DNA from: an uncultured Rhodospirillales bacterium
GTDB lineage: Bacteria; Pseudomonadota; Alphaproteobacteria; Acetobacterales; Acetobacteraceae
Length of the DNA: 32,910 nucleotides
Direction of reading: 5' to 3'
NCBI GenBank assembly: GCA_945957135.1
Contig: CAMFLK010000013.1
Span: forward strand, 1-32,910
Of the stretch, positions 26,447-32,910 are shown one piece after another. The translations under genes were made by a program, and so were the position numbers. Numbering within the stretch: the stretch's first letter is position 1; each line of letters starts with the position of its first letter. The notes under the pieces are model-generated. The model worked only from the letters and a program-made list of their open reading frames with translations, did not search any database and was not told where the DNA came from.

Positions 26447-27135
26447 TGGATTTCGATTTCCTCGGCGACACCATGATGAAGCTGCTGGCGGGCGTGCCGC
26501 TCACGCTGCAGCTCACCGCCATATCCGTCGCGATCGGCGCGGCGCTGGCCATCCTGCTCGCCGTGCTGCGCGCGGTGTCGCGGCCCGGCGAATATTTCGT
26601 GCGCTTCTACGTGTTCTGCCTGCGCGGCACGCCGCTGCTGCTGCAGATCTTCCTGATCTATTACGGCCTCGGCCAGTTCGCCTTCGTGCGCGAGAGCATC
26701 CTGTGGCCGTTTCTGCGCCAGCCCTACTGGTGCGCCATCCTCGCGCTGTCGCTCAACACCGCGGCGTATGGTTCGGAGATCGTGCGCGGCGGCCTGCAAT
26801 CCGTTCCGGCCGGCGCCATCGAGGCGGCGCGGGCGGCGGGCATGTCGAAGCTGCTGATGTATCGCCGCATCATCCTGCCGCTCGCCCTGCGCCAGGCCCT
26901 GCCCGCCTACGGCAACGAGATGGTGATCATGGTGAAATCCACCTCGCTCGCCAGCATCGTCACGCTGATGGAAGTCAGCGGCATCTCCTACGCCATCATT
27001 TCCGAAACCTATCGCGCGCTGGAGGTCTTCCTGTGCGCCGGGAGCATCTACCTGGTGATCAACTTCCTCATCACCCGCGCGGTGGCGGCGGTGGAATACC
27101 GGATCACCCCGCATCTGCGGCCCGTTTCCACATGA
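26446..27135 (+). CDS. Polar amino acid ABC transporter permease (HisM/OccM type)
   Basis: 229 residues with VPLTLQLTAISVAIGAALAI, the CLRGTPLLLQIFLIYYGLGQF motif and the coupling loop EAARAAGMSKLLMYRRIILP. It is the partner of the HisQ-type permease in a heterodimeric channel. It overlaps the ATPase gene by 4 nt (ATGA). Confidence 0.94.
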   Translation: MDFDFLGDTMMKLLAGVPLTLQLTAISVAIGAALAILLAVLRAVSRPGEYFVRFYVFCLRGTPLLLQIFLIYYGLGQFAFVRESILWPFLRQPYWCAILALSLNTAAYGSEIVRGGLQSVPAGAIEAARAAGMSKLLMYRRIILPLALRQALPAYGNEMVIMVKSTSLASIVTLMEVSGISYAIISETYRALEVFLCAGSIYLVINFLITRAVAAVEYRITPHLRPVST

Positions 27136-27899
27136 ACCTCGCCGTCGCCGTCACCGACCTGCGCAAGAGCTTCGGGCGCAACGAGGTGCTGAAGGGCGTG
27201 TCGCTGGCCGCGCGCGAGGGCGAGGTGATTTCCATCATCGGCGCCAGCGGCTCCGGCAAGTCCACCCTGCTGCGCTGCATCCCCATGCTGGAAGTGCCCG
27301 ATGGCGGCGAGGTGGCGATCGCCGGCGAGACCATCCGCATGCGCGAGCGCCACGGAAGGCGCGAACCCGCCGACGCCGCCCAGGTCAACCGCATCCGCGG
27401 CGAGCTCGGCTTCGTGTTCCAGACCTTCAACCTCTGGGCGCACATGACGGTGCTGCAGAACGTCATCGAGGCGCCCGTCCACGTGCAGAAGCGCCCGCGC
27501 GCCGAATGCGTGGCCGAGGCGCGGGACATCCTGGAGAAGGTGGGGCTCGGCGAGAAGCTGGACGCCTACCCCGCCCATCTCTCCGGCGGCCAGCAGCAGC
27601 GCGCCGCCATCGCCCGGGCGCTCGCCATGCGCCCCAAGGCGCTGCTGTTCGACGAGCCGACCTCCGCGCTGGACCCCGAACTGGTCGGCGAGGTGCTCAG
27701 GGTGATGCGCGCCCTGGCCGCCGAGGGCCGCACCATGCTGATCGTGACGCATGAGATGGGCTTCGCCGCCGAGGTCTCCACCCGCGCCGTGTTCCTCGCC
27801 GATGGCCGCATCGAGGAGGAGGGTCCGCCCGCCCAGGTGTTCGGCGACCCGCTCACCGAACGCTGCCGCCAGTTCGTCGGCCGCCACCTCAACCGTTGA
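27132..27899 (+). CDS. Polar amino acid ABC transporter ATPase (HisP type)
   Basis: 255 residues with P-loop GASGSGKST, Q-loop FVFQTFNLWAHMTVLQNV, signature LSGGQQQRAAIARAL, Walker B ALLFDEPTSALDPE and switch VTHEMGFA, all intact and characteristic of HisP/GlnQ. The ATG lies inside the stop of the HisM-type gene. Longer frames extending into that gene are shadows. It is the only polar amino acid ATPase in the window, and so a candidate partner for the orphan permease at 11780-12442. Confidence 0.96.
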   Translation: MNLAVAVTDLRKSFGRNEVLKGVSLAAREGEVISIIGASGSGKSTLLRCIPMLEVPDGGEVAIAGETIRMRERHGRREPADAAQVNRIRGELGFVFQTFNLWAHMTVLQNVIEAPVHVQKRPRAECVAEARDILEKVGLGEKLDAYPAHLSGGQQQRAAIARALAMRPKALLFDEPTSALDPELVGEVLRVMRALAAEGRTMLIVTHEMGFAAEVSTRAVFLADGRIEEEGPPAQVFGDPLTERCRQFVGRHLNR

Positions 27900-27920
27900 T
27901 CCCAGTGGCCGGGCCTGGGA

Positions 27921-27937
27921 TTCTCCGCCCGGGAGAA
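27921..27937 (+). other. Hairpin covering the ribosome site of the DUF4239 gene
   Basis: TTCTCC-gcccg-GGAGAA forms a 6-bp stem with a 5-base loop. Its 3' arm is the only SD-like sequence for the start at 27949, 11 nt upstream of the ATG. Folding would hide the ribosome site, so translation may be conditional or weak. Confidence 0.35.
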
Positions 27938-27948
27938 GCCGATTCGCC

Positions 27949-28728
27949 ATGCCGAGCACCGAGGCCATGACCGCCGAAATCGTCGCCGCCGCCACGCTGC
28001 TGGCCCTGTTCCTGGGCGGGCTGCTGGGCATGCGGCTGCGCACCCGCCTGCCGGAGACCCATCTGAGCAGCGAGACCAAGGACGTCGTGCGCATCTCCAT
28101 GGGGCTGATCGCCACCATGTCCGCCCTGGTGGTCGGCCTGCTGCTGTCCAGCGCGCGGGTGTCGTGGGACGCCAAGTCCACGCAGTTCAAGGACCTGTCC
28201 GCCGGCGTCCTGCAACTGGACCGGGAGCTGGAGCTGTATGGCCCATCGACCGCGGCGATCCGCGCCAAGCTGCGCGAGACCGTGGAGAACAGCTACCGCG
28301 CGATCTGGCTGAACCCCGGCGATGCCGCGGCCAAGATCGGCAACCGGGCCGCCGGCGTGCCGTTCCGCATGATCTTCCAGCTTCTCACGGCGCTGGAGCC
28401 GGCCAATGACGCGCAGCGCTGGCTGAAGACCAAGGCGCTGGACGATCTGGAAAGCCTGTCGCGCGGGCATTTCCTGCTGCTGGAGCAGGTGGAGGGCTCG
28501 GTGCCGATGCCCTTCCTGGTGGTGCTGATCGTCTGGCTCGCCCTGCTGTTCGCGAGTTTCGGCCTGTTCGCGCCGACCAACGCGGTGTCGGTGGTCGCCC
28601 TGCTGCTGTGCGCCGCCTCGGTGGCCGGGGCGATGTTCCTGATCCTGGAGATGGACACGCCCTTCCACGGGGTGATGCGCATCTCGCCGGACCCGCTGCT
28701 GCGGGCGATGATGCTGTTGCAGCCGTAG
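27949..28728 (+). CDS. DUF4239 family membrane protein
   Basis: 259 residues. Four hydrophobic segments (about 8-28, 46-66, 187-207, 210-233) flank a soluble middle part with a likely helical stretch (75-180). The end has LILEMDTPFHGVMRISPDPL, the conserved DUF4239 pattern. The family is widespread and uncharacterised, with a distant bestrophin-like relation proposed, so an ion channel role is only a guess. It lies 49 nt after the ATPase gene on the same strand and could share its transcript, though the function need not be linked. An alternative ATG is at 27967. The long frame reaching back to 27751 overlaps the ATPase gene and is not used. Confidence 0.85.
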   Translation: MPSTEAMTAEIVAAATLLALFLGGLLGMRLRTRLPETHLSSETKDVVRISMGLIATMSALVVGLLLSSARVSWDAKSTQFKDLSAGVLQLDRELELYGPSTAAIRAKLRETVENSYRAIWLNPGDAAAKIGNRAAGVPFRMIFQLLTALEPANDAQRWLKTKALDDLESLSRGHFLLLEQVEGSVPMPFLVVLIVWLALLFASFGLFAPTNAVSVVALLLCAASVAGAMFLILEMDTPFHGVMRISPDPLLRAMMLLQP

Positions 28729-28796
28729 GCCCGCGCGCGCGGCATGCCCCGGACGACCCCGAGCACAGCGCCCCCCTCGCGGAAGGCGCGGCGCGA

Positions 28797-29942
28797 TCAG
28801 GCCTTCAGCGCCCGCCGCGCGACGCTCGCGAAATAGGTCGCCGCCGCCGGCAGGATGGCGTCGTTGAAGTCGTAGCGGTCGTTGTGCAGATCCTGGCCCT
28901 CGCCCGCCGGGCCGTTGCCGATCCACACGAAGGCGCCGGGCTTCTCGTGCAGGAACCAGGAGAAATCCTCGCCGGTCATCGCCGGGCGCATGTCCCGCCG
29001 CACCGCCAGCCCCGCCCCGGTACAGGCCTCGGCGACCATGTCGGCCTCCGGCCTGGTGTTCACCGTGGGGCCGATGCCGTGCTGGATGGTCACCTCCGCC
29101 TGCATGCCGAAGGTGGCGGCCACGCCGTCGGCCACCCGGCGCAACGCCTCGTCCACCAGGTCGCGCACCTCCGTGCGGTAGCTGCGGCAGGTGCCGCGCA
29201 TGGTCACCGTGGAAGGAATCTGGTTGGCCGCGTGCCCGCCCTCGATGGCCCCGATGGTCACCACCGCGGCGTCCAGCGGATCGACGTTGCGGGCCACGAT
29301 GGATTGCAGCGCCACCAGCACATGCCCGGCCGCCACCATCGGGTCGCGCGTCAGGTGCGGCAGCGCGGCATGGCCGGACAGGCCCTTCATGACGATCTCG
29401 ATCCGCCCGCCCGCCGCCATCACCGGCCCGTCATGCACCATCACCGTGCCGGCCTCGAGCCCCGGCCAGTTGTGGAAGGAGAACACCCGCTCCATCGGAA
29501 AGCGCTGGAACAGCCCGTCGCCGATCATCGACTTCGCGCCGCCGCCGCCCTCCTCGGCCGGCTGGAACACCAGCTGCACCGTGCCGGTCCAGCTCGTGTC
29601 GGCCATCAGCAGCGCGGCGGCGCCGAGCAGGCTGGTGGTGTGGCCGTCATGCCCGCAGGCATGCATCACCCCGGGCGTGGCGGAGGCATAGGGCAGGCCG
29701 GTGGTCTCCAGGATCGGCAGCGCGTCCATGTCCGCGCGCAGCCCCACGCTGCGATTGGACTGGCCGCGGCTGATGGTGGCCACCACCCCGTTGCCGCCCA
29801 CCCCGGCGGTGAAGGGAACCCCGAGTTCACGCAGCCGTTCACAGACGAAAGCCGCGGTCCTGGTCTCCTGCAGCGACAATTCGGGGTTCGCGTGCAGGTG
29901 CCGGCGCCACCCGGTCAATGTGTCAGCGAGGGTCTTTTCCAT
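28797..29942 (-). CDS. M20 family amidohydrolase (hippurate hydrolase/N-acyl amino acid type)
   Basis: 381 residues from the ATG at 29942; a GTG at 29960 would add six. It has the M20D marks: WRRHLHANPELSLQET, LRADMDALPI, and metal ligands C96 and H98 in HACGHDGH, E130/E131 in QPAEEGGGGA, H157 in FSFHNWP, and a late His in LHNDRYDFND. The dimerisation lid (about 180-290) contains SGHAALPH. It removes acyl groups from amino acids or hydrolyses related amides in the cytoplasm. It converges with the DUF4239 gene and lies near the amino acid importer, so it may process imported N-acyl amino acids; this is inference. Confidence 0.93.
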   Translation of the reverse strand: MEKTLADTLTGWRRHLHANPELSLQETRTAAFVCERLRELGVPFTAGVGGNGVVATISRGQSNRSVGLRADMDALPILETTGLPYASATPGVMHACGHDGHTTSLLGAAALLMADTSWTGTVQLVFQPAEEGGGGAKSMIGDGLFQRFPMERVFSFHNWPGLEAGTVMVHDGPVMAAGGRIEIVMKGLSGHAALPHLTRDPMVAAGHVLVALQSIVARNVDPLDAAVVTIGAIEGGHAANQIPSTVTMRGTCRSYRTEVRDLVDEALRRVADGVAATFGMQAEVTIQHGIGPTVNTRPEADMVAEACTGAGLAVRRDMRPAMTGEDFSWFLHEKPGAFVWIGNGPAGEGQDLHNDRYDFNDAILPAAATYFASVARRALKA

Positions 29943-30111
29943 GGGCGGCGAGCATTCCACCGATAAGCCCGCCGCGCCATACCCTGTCGCCGTCCCGTCA
30001 TATGATCCGGCGGCAAAGTTTTTTCATAAGCGCCTCATTCTGCCGTTATCTCGCCACGACTTCCGTGCAAGCTCCGCCCGTTTCAAGTCGCGTGGCTATT
30101 CCGGAGGTCCC

Positions 30112-31638
30112 ATGAACCGCCTCGTCGTCGTGTCCAACCGCGTGCCGCTGCCCTCCGCCGGGCAGTCCGCCGGCGGGCTTGCGGTTGCGCTCGACGGGCT
30201 GATGGAGAAGCGCGGCGGGCTGTGGTTCGGCTGGAGCGGCAAGGTGGCCGAAGGGCCGGGCGCGGCGCTCGCCCAGGTGGAGAGCGCGGCCGGCGTCGAT
30301 TATGCCACGATCGATCTGACCCAGGACGAACACGACAGGTATTACAACAACTTCTCGAACGGTGTTCTCTGGCCGCTGCTGCACACCATGCCGGAGATGA
30401 TGAAGTTCGACCGGCGCGACGCGCGCGTCTATCGCGAGGTCAACGCCCGCTTCGCCGCCTCGCTGCACCCGCTGCTGCGCCCGACCGACGCGGTGTGGGT
30501 GCACGACTACCACCTGCTGCCGCTGGCCGCCTGCCTGCGCGCGCGCGGCGTGAAGAACCCGATCGGCTTCTTCCTGCACATCCCCTTCGCGGGGCCCGAC
30601 GTGCTGGCCGCCGCCCCGGAAGTCGCCGCCCTGGTGCGCGACATGCTCGCCGCCGACCTGATCGGCTTCCAGACCGACAACGACGTGGCCAATTTCGCCG
30701 CCGCCGCCCAGCAGCTGGCCGGCGCCACCCGCCTCTCGGCCAACGCGCTGCAATTCGGCGGCCGGCGCATCAAGCTCGGCGCCTTCCCGGTGGAGATCGA
30801 GGCGCACGGCTTCGCCCGCACCGCCGCGCGCATGATCTTCTCGGCCGGCGGCGAACGCCTGCGCCGCAGCCTGGAAGGCCAGCAGCTCATCCTCGGCGTG
30901 GACCGGCTGGACCCCACCAAGGGCCTGCTCCAGCGCCTCGCCGGGCTGCGCACCCTGCTGACAAGGCACGAGGAGCTGCGCCGCCACGTGACCATGCTCC
31001 AGATCGCCGCCACCTCGCGCAAGGACGTGGACAGCTACCGCACCCTGCGCGCGGCGCTGGACGCCGAGGCCGGCAGCCTCAATGCCGATCTCGGCGACCC
31101 CGACTGGCAGCCGCTGCGCGTGGTCTCCCGCGCCGCAGACCGCGCCGCCGTGGCCGGCTACATGCGCCTCGCCCGCGTCGGGCTGGTGACGCCGCTGCGC
31201 GACGGCATGAACCTGGTGGCCAAGGAATTCGTCGCCGCCCAGGACCCCGAGGACCCCGGCGTGCTGATCCTCTCCCGCTTCGCCGGCGCCGCCCGGCAAC
31301 TCACCGACGCGCTGCTGGTCAACCCGCACGACCCCGACGCCATGGCCGAGGCGATGAACCAGGCGCTGCGCATGGACGTCACCGAGCGGCGCGAACGCTG
31401 GCGCAACCTGTGGGCCGCGATCGCCGACCGCACCCCGGTGCTGTGGGGCCGCAGCTTCGTCGCCGCCCTGCTGCGCACCACCACCCCGATGGTCCGCCCC
31501 ACCCGCCAGCAGCCGCATTTCGCGCCGGCCGCGACCTTCCCGGCCGACAACGTGGTGGCCCTCCCCCAAGCGCGGATCGAGACGCGGATCGGCCGGGTGG
31601 AGCTGGAGACGCCCACGGAGCGGCGCCGGCTGAACTGA
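30112..31638 (+). CDS. otsA: Trehalose-6-phosphate synthase (OtsA)
   Basis: 508 residues, GT20 family, starting MNRLVVVSNRVPLPSAGQSA with a GGAGG site 5 nt before the ATG. It matches E. coli OtsA along its length: GGLAVAL, GLWFGWSGK, YYNNFSNGVLWP, WVHDYHLLPLA, GFFLHIPFAGPDVL, LIGFQTDND, the VDRLDPTKGL loop (usually DYSKG) and GLVTPLRDGMNLVAKEFVAAQ with LSRFAGAA. It makes trehalose 6-phosphate from UDP-glucose and glucose 6-phosphate. The C-terminal 40 residues are extra and low in family character. No otsB phosphatase gene is in the window; a glycosyltransferase follows 1 nt after the stop. The extended frame back to 29701 overlaps the M20 gene and is rejected. Confidence 0.96.
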   Translation: MNRLVVVSNRVPLPSAGQSAGGLAVALDGLMEKRGGLWFGWSGKVAEGPGAALAQVESAAGVDYATIDLTQDEHDRYYNNFSNGVLWPLLHTMPEMMKFDRRDARVYREVNARFAASLHPLLRPTDAVWVHDYHLLPLAACLRARGVKNPIGFFLHIPFAGPDVLAAAPEVAALVRDMLAADLIGFQTDNDVANFAAAAQQLAGATRLSANALQFGGRRIKLGAFPVEIEAHGFARTAARMIFSAGGERLRRSLEGQQLILGVDRLDPTKGLLQRLAGLRTLLTRHEELRRHVTMLQIAATSRKDVDSYRTLRAALDAEAGSLNADLGDPDWQPLRVVSRAADRAAVAGYMRLARVGLVTPLRDGMNLVAKEFVAAQDPEDPGVLILSRFAGAARQLTDALLVNPHDPDAMAEAMNQALRMDVTERRERWRNLWAAIADRTPVLWGRSFVAALLRTTTPMVRPTRQQPHFAPAATFPADNVVALPQARIETRIGRVELETPTERRRLN

Positions 31639-31639
31639 G

Positions 31640-32875
31640 TTGCCGGCGGCAGGCGCTCCCCGCGCGCCGGTCCTGCTCATCGCCTACCACTACCCGCCGG
31701 AGAACACGATCGGCGCCGCCCGGCCGGCCCGCTTCGCCAAATATCTCGCGCGGCGCGGCCATGCCGTGCAGGTGGTCGCCAACCAGGGGGATGGGGCGAC
31801 GGCGGATGGGGTGGCCCGCGTGCCGGCGCCGGGGGCTCGGCCGGGCTGGGCGAGCCGGGCGCTGCGGCTGATCACCCGCTACGCCCTGCCCTATGATGAC
31901 CGGCTGGACTGGGCGCCCCACGCCATCCGCGTCGGCGACCCGTTCTGCCGGCAGCGCCCGGTGATCCTGTCCACCCATCCGCCGGTGGCCACCCATTTCG
32001 CGGCGCTGGCCCTGAAACGCCGCCACCGCCTGGCCTGGATCGCCGATTTCCGCGACCCGATCATGGCCGGCCACCCCAAGCGCACCGGCTGGCGGGCCGC
32101 GGTGCTCGACCGGGTGATGGAACGGCTGATCTTCCGCCATGCCGACCTGATCATCGCCAATACCGAGGCGGTGGGGCGGCTATGGGCGGACCAATACCCC
32201 CGATGGCGCGACAAGATCACGGTGATCTGGAACGGGTTCGACCCCGAGGACGGGCTGGCGCCGCTGCCGCCCTGCGGCCGCGCGCGGCGGGAGATCGCCC
32301 ATGTCGGCGTGATCTATGGCGGCCGCAGCCCCGCCCCGGTGATCCGCGCGCTGGACCGGCTGATCGCCGCGGGCACGCTGGTCCCCGACTCGATCCGCCT
32401 GCGCCTGCTCGGCCCGGTGAAGAACGACGCGCTCGCCCCGGTGGCGGATGCCCGCACGCGGCTGGAAGCGGCCGGCGCGCTGGCAGTGGAAGACCGCATG
32501 GCGCCTCGGCAGGAGGCCCTGACGGCGACGCTGGCCGCCGACATCCTGCTGCTGCTGGAACTCAACGCCGCCGACGAAACCGCGGTGCAGCTGCCCGCCA
32601 AGATATTCGAATACATCCGCGCCTGCCGCCCCATTCTGGCGATCACCCCACCCGACTCGGTCACCCGCACGGTGCTCGCCCAATCCGGCGTGCCCCATCT
32701 GTGCCTGTCCCCCACCGAACCACCCGAACGCTTCGACGCCGCCCTGGCCACCTTCCTCGCCACCCCACCCGGCCCGATCGCCCCCTCCCCCGCCTTCCTC
32801 GCGACATTCGACGCGGCCCGGCAAACCGAGGCCCTGGCGGAAGCGATCGACCGCCACGCCCGCCGGCAAACGTAA
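31640..32875 (+). CDS. Glycosyltransferase, family 4-like
   Basis: 411 residues with a TTG start, the first usable start in the frame, 1 nt after the otsA stop. The N-terminus has VLLIAYHYPPENTIGAARPARFAKYLARRGH, the typical GT4 opening (first Rossmann lobe). Next come ILSTHPPVATHFAALALK, WIADFRDPIMAG, ADLIIANTEAVGRLW and VIWNGFDPEDG. The second lobe has HVGVIYGGRSPAPVIRAL and the nucleotide-sugar region QLPAKIFEYIRACRPILAI. It probably transfers a sugar during surface polysaccharide or glycolipid synthesis. The tight coupling to otsA raises the possibility of a trehalose-related acceptor. A stop is present at 32875, so the gene is complete. Confidence 0.88.
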   Translation: MPAAGAPRAPVLLIAYHYPPENTIGAARPARFAKYLARRGHAVQVVANQGDGATADGVARVPAPGARPGWASRALRLITRYALPYDDRLDWAPHAIRVGDPFCRQRPVILSTHPPVATHFAALALKRRHRLAWIADFRDPIMAGHPKRTGWRAAVLDRVMERLIFRHADLIIANTEAVGRLWADQYPRWRDKITVIWNGFDPEDGLAPLPPCGRARREIAHVGVIYGGRSPAPVIRALDRLIAAGTLVPDSIRLRLLGPVKNDALAPVADARTRLEAAGALAVEDRMAPRQEALTATLAADILLLLELNAADETAVQLPAKIFEYIRACRPILAITPPDSVTRTVLAQSGVPHLCLSPTEPPERFDAALATFLATPPGPIAPSPAFLATFDAARQTEALAEAIDRHARRQT

Positions 32876-32910
32876 ATCCCCCCGATTTGGGCTTGGTAAG
32901 GAAGCGTGTT
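32876..32910. other. Window end, nothing identified
   Basis: 35 nt follow the glycosyltransferase stop. No hairpin, promoter or start codon with a ribosome site is seen. Confidence 0.5.

Overview
The window is a high-GC bacterial chromosome segment, most likely from an alphaproteobacterium of the Rhodospirillales/Acetobacteraceae kind. The reasons are the glnB-glnA pair behind a sigma-54 type promoter, tightly overlapping ABC-transporter operons, GTG/TTG starts, CCA-encoding tRNAs and strong GC bias at third positions. The taxon is inferred from gene style and was not tested by search.

Layout. (1) 1-1531 is a lower-GC accessory edge ending at the 3' side of tRNA-Glu(UUC). It holds a membrane-anchored receiver-like protein that runs off the window and, upstream of it on the same strand, a small protein joining a SeqA-N/ribbon-helix-helix-like segment to a RAMA-like domain. 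(2) 1682-9600 is a minus-strand operon: UxuA-like mannonate dehydratase, family 5 solute-binding protein, two Dpp-type permeases, a fused double ATPase and a galactonate-dehydratase-like enolase-superfamily enzyme. A second enolase-superfamily enzyme (9688-10836) is divergent, followed by a Tat-exported acid phosphatase. Together these suggest uptake and dehydration of sugar acids through a transporter of the 'peptide' class. (3) 11780-17800 is a minus-strand branched-chain amino acid type operon (livK-H-M-G-F) with an extra polar-amino-acid binding protein and permease at its end, but no matching ATPase. (4) 17948-20273 holds an alpha/beta hydrolase facing a sulfotransferase-like protein. (5) 20430-22547 holds aminotransferase, tRNA-His and L-aspartate dehydrogenase in one direction. 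(6) 22779-24786 is the nitrogen-control unit: sigma-54 promoter, glnB, glnA, terminator. (7) 24856-27899 is a complete polar amino acid ABC transporter, followed by a DUF4239 membrane protein and a convergent M20 amidohydrolase. (8) 30112-32875 is trehalose-6-phosphate synthase coupled to a family 4-like glycosyltransferase.

The general theme is nitrogen and carbon scavenging: three to four ABC importers, glutamine synthetase with its PII regulator, and amino acid transforming enzymes. The part least like known biology is the left edge, where a putative modified-DNA reader and a membrane receiver-like protein sit next to a tRNA gene. Also notable are the livK/livH junction (one in-frame TAG), the orphan amino acid importer half, and tRNA-His lying 15 nt upstream of a coding start. 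Many very long open frames run antisense to these genes; they are high-GC shadows and are not annotated.
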